DNA of 11,060 nt from Bacteroidota bacterium (GTDB lineage Bacteria; Bacteroidota; Bacteroidia; Flavobacteriales_F; PHOS-HE28). The notes beneath the pieces were generated by a model. That model was not told the DNA's origin, made no database searches, and saw only the letters and a list, made by a program, of their open reading frames with translations. Positions 1 through 5,836 of this stretch are shown piece after piece. The position numbers and the translations under genes were made by a program. Every line of letters begins with the position of its first letter. Position 1 is the stretch's first letter. The stretch is from NCBI GenBank assembly GCA_023418095.1, contig JAEZDL010000272.1, positions 1 to 11,060 of the forward strand, read 5' to 3'.

Positions 1-3
1 TGA

Positions 4-68
4 CAGTTGTTCGTCCTCAGTTGTCAGGCAGAGCTACGGACAACGAGCAACCGGCAACTGACAACCAC
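4..68. repeat. Heptamer repeat cluster (CAGTTGT family) ahead of fabG
   Basis: The plus strand carries CAGTTGT at 4-10 and 18-24, separated by a diverged unit. From about 38 to 68 related units appear in reverse complement (CAACTGA, CAACCGG and CAACGAG type). The two halves could pair only imperfectly. The same heptamer family recurs at 862-964. The window starts at the repeat, so its left edge may be cut off. This is intergenic DNA; its function is unknown. Confidence 0.65.
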
Positions 69-74
69 GCTGCC

Positions 75-82
75 TACCTTCG
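75..82 (+). promoter_or_regulatory. Possible -7 promoter box for fabG
   Basis: TACCTTCG matches the Bacteroidota -7 consensus TAnnTTTG at all but one fixed position. It lies 19 bases before the chosen fabG start. The same octamer occurs in the toxin-antitoxin promoter of this window. No convincing -33 TTG was found at the right distance, because that stretch is repeat DNA, so this is a weak call. Confidence 0.25.
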
Positions 83-101
83 CCGTTCCGAAAACAGAGC
101 A

Positions 102-851
102 ATGGGATTACTCGAAGGAAGAACAGCCCTGGTCACCGGCGGATCGCGTGGGATCGGACGCGGCATTGTTGAACGTTTCCTGCAGGAAGGCGCCGACGTG
201 GCGTTCACTTACGTGAGCAGTCCGGAGCGCGCCAATGCGGCCGCTGCCGACATGATGGCCGGCACCGATCGGAAAGTGCTCGCGATCCAAAGTGATGCCG
301 GCGATTTCAACAGCGCACAGGCCGCGGTTGATCAGGTGGTGAACGCTTGGGGAAAGCTCGATGTACTGGTGAACAACGCGGGCATCACGAAAGATCAACT
401 GCTCATGCGCATGAGCGAAGCGGATTTCGACGCGGTGATGAACACCAACATGAAAAGCGTGTTCAACATGACGAAAGCTGTGATGCGCACCATGCTGAAA
501 CAGCGCAACGGCAGCATCATAAACATGAGCAGCGTGGTGGGAGTGAAGGGAAATGCCGGCCAGGCGAACTACGCGGCGAGCAAGGCCGCGATCATCGGTT
601 TCACCAAGAGCGTGGCGCTTGAGCTCGGCAGCCGCAACATCCGCAGCAACGCGATCGCACCCGGTTTCATCGAGACGGAAATGACCGGTGCGCTCGATCC
701 CAAAGTGGTGGAACAATGGCGTGAAGGCATTCCACTGAAACGCGGCGGTACACCACAAGATGTGGCCAACGCTTGCGTTTTCTTCGCAAGTGATCTATCC
801 GCATACATCACCGGCCAAACACTTCACGTTTGTGGAGGGATGTTGACTTGA
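102..851 (+). CDS. fabG: 3-oxoacyl-[acyl-carrier-protein] reductase (FabG), SDR family
   Basis: This 249-residue protein has the usual FabG length. It should reduce 3-oxoacyl-ACP to 3-hydroxyacyl-ACP with NADPH in cytoplasmic fatty acid elongation. The sequence shows the Rossmann glycine motif TGGSRGIG at residues 12-19, NNAG at 91-94, and a catalytic set matching E. coli FabG spacing: N116, S144, Y157 and K161. The C-terminal ITGQTLHVCGGM region is FabG-like, with Cys where E. coli has Asn. The ATG at 102 begins the typical MGLLEGRTALVTGG start. An in-frame TTG at 21 would place the start inside repeat DNA and add 27 residues of no family character. FabG-like SDR enzymes also serve other pathways (for example PHB synthesis), and no fab genes are beside it here, so the exact pathway is inferred from sequence alone. 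Confidence 0.93.
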   Translation: MGLLEGRTALVTGGSRGIGRGIVERFLQEGADVAFTYVSSPERANAAAADMMAGTDRKVLAIQSDAGDFNSAQAAVDQVVNAWGKLDVLVNNAGITKDQLLMRMSEADFDAVMNTNMKSVFNMTKAVMRTMLKQRNGSIINMSSVVGVKGNAGQANYAASKAAIIGFTKSVALELGSRNIRSNAIAPGFIETEMTGALDPKVVEQWREGIPLKRGGTPQDVANACVFFASDLSAYITGQTLHVCGGMLT

Positions 852-861
852 AGGTTGATAT

Positions 862-964
862 CAGTTGTCAGTTGTCGGTTGTCAGAAATGCATGCTAACT
901 CAGATGTTGCTGATGACCGGCCAGTTCAAATCCCTGACAACCGACAACGAACAACTGACAACTG
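862..964. repeat. Inverted heptamer repeat pair (CAGTTGT family), potential long hairpin
   Basis: The left arm (862-885) is three tandem heptamers (CAGTTGT twice, then CGGTTGT) plus CAG. The right arm (934-964) is the reverse complement of the same array with one extra unit, TCGTTGT, inserted. A 48-base non-repeat spacer lies between the arms. The structure fills most of the gap between fabG and the next gene and stops four bases before that gene's ATG. Transcribed, it could form a long stem that might act as a terminator for fabG or limit translation of the next gene. That is inference, since no T-run follows. Confidence 0.7.
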
Positions 965-968
965 AACC

Positions 969-3053
969 ATGAACCTCACCACCGTCCATAGTCTCTGGCT
1001 GGCACCGCTTTGCGTGCTGCTGGGGATCTTTCTGGCGTGGTTGCTCTACCGGCGTGCGAGTGCGAAGGATGGTTTCGATCGGAAGTTGGCGCTTGGGCTT
1101 GGTGTGATCCGCGCGATCGTGATCGCGATCGTAGCCTTCCTTCTTCTTGAGCCGATGGTGCGCATCATGGTGCGCGAGGTGCGCAAACCTGTCGTGGTGA
1201 TCGCGCATGATGGAAGTTCTTCACTCACATCGGCCGGAGATACCGCGATGTTGAAAGAGAAATATCCTTCGGAATTGCAGCAATTGGCCGATCGATTGAG
1301 CGAGAAGTTCGAGGTGCGTGGCTTCACTTATGGACAGGAGGTGCGTGAAGGACTTCATTTCGATCATGATGATGCGCTTACGGATATCAGCCAGCTTTTC
1401 CGTGAGATCCACGATCGGTTCAACGGACCGGATCTGGGCGCGGTGATCATCGATGGTGATGGGATCTATAATCGCGGCCGTGATCCGCGCTTGGATGCGG
1501 AGCGACTCGCAGTTCCGATCCATGCGATCGCGCTTGGCGATACCACGGTTCGGCCCGATCTGGTGCTGCGCGCGGTGGAACACAACCGGATCAGCTATTT
1601 CGGCAATGAATTTCCGCTGCTCGTGCGGGTGGAAGCGAGACATCTCCGCGGTTCACGTACGCGCGTTTCGGTGATGCAGGGCGGAAAGGAATTCGCCGGA
1701 CAGGATCTTCCGATAACCGGCGATCCATTCTTCACCGATATTCCCTTTAGCATAAAGGCGGAACGACCCGGAACGCAACGCTTCTCGGTGATCGTGCGGC
1801 CGGTTGAAGGGGAGGCCACGGAAGTGAACAACCAGCAGGACATCCATGTGGATGTGCTGGACGATCGGCAGAAGATCTTGTTGCTGGGCGCCGCGCCACA
1901 CCCCGATCTTGGTGCGATCAAGCTGGCGCTCGCGGGGCTTGAAGGGTATGAGACCGAACTTGCTTTTGCTGCAGATTTCTCAGGCAACATCGAGGATCGT
2001 GATCTGGTCATCCTTCACCAGCTTCCATCGCTGAAGCAGAACATCCAGCCTTTGTTGCAACGCGCTTCTGCGCGCGGGATCCCGATCTGTTTCATTCTCG
2101 GCCAGGGTATGGATTTCAATGCGTTCAACGCGATCGGAAGTGGCGTGCAGGTGAGCGGCCACCGTCCCGCGATCACCGATGCGCAGGCAGCCGTGGACCG
2201 CGATTTCTCCTTGTTCACACTCGATGAGGAGCAACAGCGCGCGATCGAACGTTTTCCGCCGTTGCAGGTACCCTTCGGTCAGTACGAACTCGCGCGCGCC
2301 GCGACTTCACTGCTCAACCAACGGATCGGAGTTGTGCGCACCGAGTATCCGCTTATCGCGGTTCTACAGCAGGGTGAGCGGCGGCTCGCGACCGTTGCGG
2401 GTGAAGGACTGTGGCGCTGGCGATTGGCCGATATGCAACTCAACCAGAAGCACGATAACTTCGATCGGCTGATCCATAAGATGGTGCAGTTCCTTGCATT
2501 GAAAGTGGACAAGAACCGTTTTCGCGTGGAACATCCGCCGGAATTCGCCGAAAGCGATCCGATCATCCTCAATGCCGAATTGTACAACGCGACATATGAA
2601 CTAGTGAACACGCCGGAAGCAACGATCGTGCTCCAAGACGAAGAAGGCCGCGATTATCCATACACGTTCAGCCGCACCAATAACGGCTATCGCCTCGATG
2701 CAGGCCGTCTTCCGCCCGGGCGTTACACCTGGCGTGCCGCGACCGAATTGCAGGGTGAGAAGTACACCGCCGCGGGCGAGTTCATGATCCGTGAGTTGAT
2801 GGCCGAGCAGGTGAGCACCGTTGCGGATCACCGATTGTGGGCGGATATCGCCGCGCGCACCGGCGGCACCGTGGCCGATCCGCAAGATCTTTCGGCGATC
2901 GAGGAGCAGATCACAGGCCGCAAGGAACTCGTCTCACGATCCTACTCGCACGCCAGTTTCTCCGATCTGATCGGGTTGCGCTGGATCTTCTTCGTGCTGC
3001 TCGCGCTGCTCACGGCGGAATGGGCGTTGCGCCGGCGCAACGGCGCGTATTAA
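969..3053 (+). CDS. Membrane-anchored protein with VWA-like and GATase-like domains
   Basis: This is a 694-residue protein. Two membrane segments lie at the N terminus (about 9-27 and 42-61) and one near the C terminus (about 668-685), the topology of BatA/aerotolerance-type proteins. After the second segment comes a VWA-like fold with a MIDAS-type motif D81-x-S83-x-S85 (in VVVIAHDGSSSL) and a later IIDGDGIYNRG (about 160-169). Residues about 205-300 look like beta-rich Ig-type sequence. Residues about 301-395 (ILLLGAAPHPDLGAIKLAL, then VILHQLPS and FILGQG) resemble a class I glutamine amidotransferase-like fold without a recognisable catalytic triad. Another beta-rich part covers about 515-608. 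The role is unknown; family analogy suggests a metal-dependent adhesion or assembly function at the envelope. The ATG at 969 directly follows a repeat structure with no ribosome binding site. The next gene follows after 24 bases, so they probably share a transcript. Confidence 0.75.
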   Translation: MNLTTVHSLWLAPLCVLLGIFLAWLLYRRASAKDGFDRKLALGLGVIRAIVIAIVAFLLLEPMVRIMVREVRKPVVVIAHDGSSSLTSAGDTAMLKEKYPSELQQLADRLSEKFEVRGFTYGQEVREGLHFDHDDALTDISQLFREIHDRFNGPDLGAVIIDGDGIYNRGRDPRLDAERLAVPIHAIALGDTTVRPDLVLRAVEHNRISYFGNEFPLLVRVEARHLRGSRTRVSVMQGGKEFAGQDLPITGDPFFTDIPFSIKAERPGTQRFSVIVRPVEGEATEVNNQQDIHVDVLDDRQKILLLGAAPHPDLGAIKLALAGLEGYETELAFAADFSGNIEDRDLVILHQLPSLKQNIQPLLQRASARGIPICFILGQGMDFNAFNAIGSGVQVSGHRPAITDAQAAVDRDFSLFTLDEEQQRAIERFPPLQVPFGQYELARAATSLLNQRIGVVRTEYPLIAVLQQGERRLATVAGEGLWRWRLADMQLNQKHDNFDRLIHKMVQFLALKVDKNRFRVEHPPEFAESDPIILNAELYNATYELVNTPEATIVLQDEEGRDYPYTFSRTNNGYRLDAGRLPPGRYTWRAATELQGEKYTAAGEFMIRELMAEQVSTVADHRLWADIAARTGGTVADPQDLSAIEEQITGRKELVSRSYSHASFSDLIGLRWIFFVLLALLTAEWALRRRNGAY

Positions 3054-3077
3054 TCGGTTCGCGATCTTCGCCCCCAC

Positions 3078-3701
3078 ATGGCGATCTTTTCAAGGAAGCT
3101 GCTTTGGTCGCTGGTCACCTTGGTGATGCTTCTGCTCGCGCTCTGGATCTTTCGTTTCCCGCTTCTGCGCGCCACCGGAAATCTCCTGATCAGCTCCGAT
3201 CCACCTGTGCCGGCTGATGCGATCTACGTGCTCGGTGGCGCTTCTCTCGATCGCGGAACGGCCGCCGTGGAATTGCTGAACGATGGGATCGCGCCGATCG
3301 CGTTCTGCCTCGGCGAACTGGTGCCGCAATCCCTGGAAGGCGAAGGACTGTTCATTCCGGAAGGTCAGCTGATCGCGAACGTGATGCTTCGCGCCGGTGC
3401 CGATCCGGCGAAGGTGGAAGTGATCCTTGAAGGAACGAGCACGTGGGAGGAATCCGAAGCGATCCTCGATCACGCGATCGAAAATGCGTTCGATACGGTC
3501 ATGATCGTTTCCACCGACTTCCATTCACGCCGCGTGGGCATGGTGTTCAGGGATCGGTTCAGGAAGCAAGGGATCAAGGTATATGTCCATGGCGCACCAT
3601 CGTCGGAGTACGACAGCCGGCGCTGGTGGGAAAGCGAACAAGGCCTCATGATGGTGAACAACGAATATGTGAAGCTGATCTATTATTGGCTGAAGTATTG
3701 A
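3078..3701 (+). CDS. DUF218/YdcF-like (SanA-type) membrane-anchored protein
   Basis: This 207-residue protein has one N-terminal membrane segment (about 9-25) followed by a DUF218 domain outside the membrane. Visible family features are the first strand DAIYVLGGASLDRG (47-60), the EGTSTWEESEAI stretch (118-129) that usually carries conserved polar residues, and VSTDFHSRRV (144-153) after the second strand. Family members (YdcF, SanA, ElyC) affect envelope integrity or lipid carrier handling in Enterobacteria, but their chemistry is mostly unproven, so no substrate is assigned. It begins 24 bases after the VWA-like gene and ends 9 bases from the convergent toxin gene. The ATG at 3078 immediately precedes a Lys/Arg-flanked membrane segment, supporting that start. 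Confidence 0.82.
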   Translation: MAIFSRKLLWSLVTLVMLLLALWIFRFPLLRATGNLLISSDPPVPADAIYVLGGASLDRGTAAVELLNDGIAPIAFCLGELVPQSLEGEGLFIPEGQLIANVMLRAGADPAKVEVILEGTSTWEESEAILDHAIENAFDTVMIVSTDFHSRRVGMVFRDRFRKQGIKVYVHGAPSSEYDSRRWWESEQGLMMVNNEYVKLIYYWLKY

Positions 3702-3710
3702 TCGGCGATC

Positions 3711-4046
3711 CTAAAGGTCGAGAACGATCTTGATGTTCGCCTTCAGGGTTTTGATCTGCGCTTTGTTCAGTGCGCCCAATCTCTTCAAGAACCGCTTATT
3801 ATCGATCGCGCGGATCTGATCCACCAGGATATCCGAAGGCTTATCCAGCTTTCCTTTTCCCAGATGCACGCGTAGCAATTGGATCTCCTTGTTCACTTTC
3901 GTCGTCACAGGACAAACGATCGTTGAAGGGTGGAATTCATTCAAGAGATCCGTCTGGATGATCACCACAGGTCTGGTCTTACCGGGTTCCGTTCCGATCC
4001 GTGGGTTCAAGTCGGCCAGCCAGATGTCGTATTGTTCAAGCTTCAT
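3711..4046 (-). CDS. mazF: MazF/PemK-family endoribonuclease toxin
   Basis: This 111-residue protein is the usual MazF size. It should be a sequence-specific mRNA interferase held inactive by the antitoxin encoded just upstream. The N terminus YDIWLADLNPRIGTEPGKTR is the characteristic SH3-like start. R25 (in KTRPVVII) and T48 (in TIVCPVTT) fall at the same positions as the catalytic Arg25 and Thr48 of Bacillus MazF. The later DQIRAIDNKRF segment (76-86) matches the conserved DQIRtiDk region. The start overlaps the antitoxin end by 11 bases, typical of translational coupling. The gene faces the DUF218 gene with a 9-base gap between the two stops. The cleavage sequence cannot be read from the protein. 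Confidence 0.93.
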   Translation of the reverse strand: MKLEQYDIWLADLNPRIGTEPGKTRPVVIIQTDLLNEFHPSTIVCPVTTKVNKEIQLLRVHLGKGKLDKPSDILVDQIRAIDNKRFLKRLGALNKAQIKTLKANIKIVLDL

Positions 4047-4266
4047 CGATCAGCTTTTCGAACTCATGCAATACGTCCATTGAATCGCTGCTCGTCAACT
4101 TCGATTCCTTCTTCAGTTGATCTCTTAACAGCCGTCTTTTATGGTACAGGTTGTACAGGGCAACAGCCTCATTGATATAGCGATTCCGCGCAAGTTTCAG
4201 CCTGGCAGTGATCTTCTCGGCATCGTCATAGATCGCCTCATCAAGCTTTAAGGAAAGGATCTTCAT
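4036..4266 (-). CDS. Antitoxin of the MazF pair, ribbon-helix-helix-like
   Basis: This small 76-residue protein begins MKILSLKLDEAIYDDAEKI, a beta strand then helix pattern typical of ribbon-helix-helix DNA-binding antitoxins. A second helix (about RNRYINEAVALYNLY) and a charged C-terminal tail (about 45-76) follow; in this family the tail wraps the toxin. I chose the ATG at 4266 over an in-frame TTG at 4281, because the RHH strand starts at once from the ATG and the promoter lies just upstream. It overlaps the toxin by 11 bases. A 23-bp palindrome 19 bases upstream of the start is the likely site where antitoxin or the complex represses the operon. The RHH family is assigned from pattern only. 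Confidence 0.85.
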   Translation of the reverse strand: MKILSLKLDEAIYDDAEKITARLKLARNRYINEAVALYNLYHKRRLLRDQLKKESKLTSSDSMDVLHEFEKLIDEA

Positions 4267-4281
4267 GGCCGGTGGTTTCAA

Positions 4282-4312
4282 CGAAGGTATATACTTATAG
4301 TGTATACCACAA
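4282..4312 (-). promoter_or_regulatory. Toxin-antitoxin promoter with embedded palindromic operator
   Basis: On the minus strand TTG (4312-4310) is followed after 20 bases by TACCTTCG (4289-4282), fitting the Bacteroidota -33/-7 layout (TTG, then TAnnTTTG) with one mismatch. A 23-bp palindrome with arms GGTATA and TATACC plus inner ACT/AGT covers 4286-4308, almost exactly between the boxes. Nine of eleven arm positions pair. Such an overlap is the standard arrangement for autorepression of toxin-antitoxin operons. Predicted transcription would start about 10 bases before the antitoxin ATG. Confidence 0.65.
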
Positions 4313-4461
4313 GACTGGTTATTGATCGGGAACGCTCCTGCACGGGGCGTGGAAGAACGCGAGTCATTAAGGCGGATCGTTACGGTTTGGGCGGATTTCT
4401 GTCAGGTCGCGGCTGCGGTTGCAAGGCCCGGCCATCGATCCCTCGGCTATTTACTTGATCA

Positions 4462-4587
4462 ATGTATATTGAACATTGGCTATTTATCATTCCCGAAGGG
4501 CCGGGGCTTTCCACCTTCGCCGCTTACGCAGATCTGGTGAGGCTGCGCGAGTCTCTTCCTGTCTTCGATCGAAGATCTGTGGGCTAA
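4462..4587 (+). pseudogene. 5' fragment of a host gene cut by the cassette (candidate)
   Basis: From the ATG at 4462 a 41-codon frame reads MYIEHWLFIIPEGPGLSTFA and onward to RRSVG, ending at TAA (4585-4587) that is part of the cassette boundary GCTAAC. The codons (CTG, ATC, GAT, CGC) and GATC sites look like host DNA, unlike the AT-rich island that follows. The frame just right of the island (5519-5653) is in register with this one once the 931-bp cassette is removed. However, TAA stays in frame in the simplest reconstructed empty site, so the gene may already have been mutated, or the two parts may be unrelated. No family is recognised. The 4313-4461 stretch before it shows nothing firm. 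Confidence 0.4.
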
Positions 4588-4712
4588 CGGTTCTCGGCTT
4601 TGCGAAGTGGCGGATTTTCAGCACAAATGTTCAATTGAAAAACTGAACTTGAACCTTGCACTAAACTGTCATAGAAGCACTGTACCCGCCATTTTGCAAA
4701 ACCGATGTTAGC
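4583..4712 (-). repeat. attC-like imperfect palindrome (130 bp)
   Basis: The outer ends are GCTAAC (4583-4588) and GTTAGC (4707-4712), which pair perfectly. Inside them CGGCTTTGCGAAGTGGCGG (4595-4613) pairs with about 4686-4704, with only a few mismatches and wobbles. The inner part holds a smaller possible hairpin, GTTCAA (4629-4634) with TTGAAC (4648-4653). This matches the plan of integron attC sites: terminal RYYYAAC/GTTRRRY boxes bracketing a long folded stem. The length is like large attC sites such as the Vibrio VCR. The boxes deviate by one base from the strict consensus (GTTAGC rather than GTTRRR). It sits directly after the 3' end of the minus-strand cassette genes, where attC belongs. 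Confidence 0.6.
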
Positions 4713-4732
4713 TGCTGTGTTTCCTTCTTCTT

Positions 4733-5038
4733 TCAACTACATTTTGTTATAAAGTTAATGAAACTCCATATAATAAATGTTATTAGTCCAATTGAAATAA
4801 TTGTAACTATTGTCTTGCTTTTTTGTTTGTCTGTTTTCCAAACTATAAATGTCAATAAAGTCTGAAACCCTATTGCAAATAATTCAATCAAAAGTAAAAC
4901 AGGTCCGCAAATCCAATTACTTTTATTCTGGTCAAGCATATATGTTGTAATTGTCAGAACAATCAACCCGATAGTCAAAATGGTTAAAATCCATTCTGTT
5001 GTCCGTCTATATCTTATTTGTTATCTTGTTGCTTCCAT
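4733..5038 (-). pseudogene. Small cassette membrane protein broken by an in-frame stop
   Basis: An ATG at 5038, five bases after the lipoprotein stop, opens MEATR, then TAA (5023-5021), and the same frame runs on as QIRYRRTTEWILTILTIGLI to TGA at 4735-4733. The post-stop part is clearly protein-like. It has three hydrophobic stretches, around GLIVLTITTYML, a middle CGPVLLLIELFAIGFQTLLT, and a last TIISIGLITFIIWSFINFI, with a short KTDKQKSK basic loop. The only starts after the stop are weak, such as TTG at 4978, which would drop the conserved-looking RYRRTTEW segment. I therefore favour a recent nonsense mutation over a true 81-residue gene. Three transmembrane helices and no recognised family; function unknown. 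Confidence 0.55.
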
Positions 5039-5043
5039 ATATG

Positions 5044-5463
5044 TTAAAGCTGTATTTCATAGATAAAGCAAATACCTGTAATTGAGTCGCGAAAATATCT
5101 TGAACCTTGGTCGAAGTCGTCACCGCCACCATATCTTACTGAATTATCTGTTGGTTTAAACCAATTTGGTACGTCATTCGGAACAGTCCAACTGTCTTTG
5201 TCTATTGAAATAGAATTTTGTTTAAGAAACTCATCCCACCATTCATTTGTTGGCTTAAATTTCAAATACATAATGTATTCTTTTGTGAAATGTGGCGATT
5301 GCCAATATTGTCCGTTTAGTAGTTCGAGGTCAGCAGGTGCTTCTGTTCCCGCCCAATATTTGAAAGTATCTTTCACGTCAGAAGTTTTTGTTTCCATACA
5401 ACTTGTCAATGTAAAGATTGTCAGCAGTAACGTGATAAAAATATGCAGTCTTTTTGTTTTCAT
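5044..5463 (-). CDS. Cassette-borne hypothetical lipoprotein
   Basis: This 139-residue protein has a basic start (MKTKRLH), a hydrophobic stretch and the lipobox LTSC with C22 as the lipid-modified cysteine, so it should be a signal peptidase II lipoprotein. The mature part is rich in aromatic and acidic residues (YWAGTEAPADLELLNGQYW, later PNDVPNWFKPTDNSV and DSITGICFIYEIQL) and may be a small beta-rich globular domain. I recognise no named family. The gene is AT-rich and lies 55 bases inside the cassette start, as cassette ORFs usually do. No clear TAnnTTTG box is visible upstream, so it may depend on outside promoters. It probably forms a two-gene unit with the broken membrane protein downstream. 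Confidence 0.8.
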   Translation of the reverse strand: MKTKRLHIFITLLLTIFTLTSCMETKTSDVKDTFKYWAGTEAPADLELLNGQYWQSPHFTKEYIMYLKFKPTNEWWDEFLKQNSISIDKDSWTVPNDVPNWFKPTDNSVRYGGGDDFDQGSRYFRDSITGICFIYEIQL

Positions 5464-5518
5464 TTTTGAAATTCTTTAAATCGTTCGTTGTTATGAGGTC
5501 TTCTAACATAGCAGCTAA

Positions 5519-5653
5519 CGTAGGATTGCCGAAGATCTTCGCATATTTCCACTATCCTTGATCGGTCTGATCGTCGTATTATTCACTATTGCGGCACGTA
5601 AAGCGAACGTTTTGCCGATCTTACAGTCAATCAATGCCTTCGCGTGGAATTAG
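5519..5653 (+). pseudogene. 3' side of the split host frame, with a membrane segment (candidate)
   Basis: Directly after the cassette boundary a 44-codon frame reads RRIAEDLRIFPLSLIGLIVV and on to QSINAFAWN before TAG (5651-5653). It has no start codon of its own at the left edge. The sequence looks like real protein: a charged amphipathic part, a hydrophobic helix (about residues 10-26) and a basic flank. It also has host-like GATC content. It is in register with 4462-4587 after removal of 931 bp. In another frame, 5647-5721 reads ELDADPSYTKFPVEALFIFA, which may be the continuation after a frameshift. This suggests a decaying host membrane protein of unknown family. Confidence 0.4.
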
Positions 5654-5774
5654 ACGCAGATCCAAGTTATACGAAATTTCCGGTCGAAGCACTGTTCATT
5701 TTCGCTCACCACCGATCGGCGTAAGTGGCGCAGACGGAAAGCCCGCAAACGACCGCAGGGAGTGCGGACTTGCA

Positions 5775-5801
5775 GGCCCTTCGGCTTCGCTCAGGACAAG
5801 C
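5775..5801. repeat. Short interspersed-type sequence (GGCCCTTCGG...GGACAAGC)
   Basis: The stretch runs from GGCCCTTCGG through TTCGCTCAGG to GACAAGC. It resembles a short sequence I recall as common in intergenic DNA of many environmental bacterial genomes, often beside other repeats. Only one copy is in this window, so its status as a repeat rests on memory, not on this sequence. Confidence 0.3.
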
Positions 5802-5836
5802 TAAGACACGACCGGACAGGAATTCGCCCAAGAGAA

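Larger units (their letters stand above)
4588..5518 (-). mobile_element. Solo integron-like gene cassette, no integrase nearby
   Basis: Read on the minus strand, the element begins after G of GTTAGC at 5519, carries two genes in one orientation, and ends with the attC-like palindrome whose final GTTAGC (4588-4583) gives the second G/TT boundary. That defines a 931-bp cassette. The start GTTAGCTGCTATGTT (5519-5505) matches the attC right box GTTAGCTGCTGTGTT (complement of 4707-4721) at 14 of 15 bases as an inverted pair. The cassette is AT-rich, and there is no GATC from 4578 to 5533, against roughly one per 30 bases in the nearby host gene. No integrase is in the window, so this would be a single-cassette site away from its platform, or part of a decayed array. 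The alternative is a non-autonomous transposon with a GCTAAC target duplication. Confidence 0.6.

Noticed and set aside
21..101. Longer fabG start at TTG 21
   Set aside because: It would begin inside the heptamer repeat and add 27 residues of no family character; the FabG fold begins right after ATG 102.
108..758. 216-codon open frame antisense to fabG
   Set aside because: His/Ala-rich shadow of a well-supported gene; no motif or start context.
4445..4486. Direct repeat GGCTATTTA (4445-4453 and 4478-4486)
   Set aside because: Only two 9-base copies 33 bases apart, and the second lies within the candidate coding frame; could easily be chance.
4322..4540. 72-codon frame from TTG 4322
   Set aside because: Weak start, translation drops into an unnatural Pro/Gly-rich end, and a better protein-like frame (4462-4587) overlaps it.
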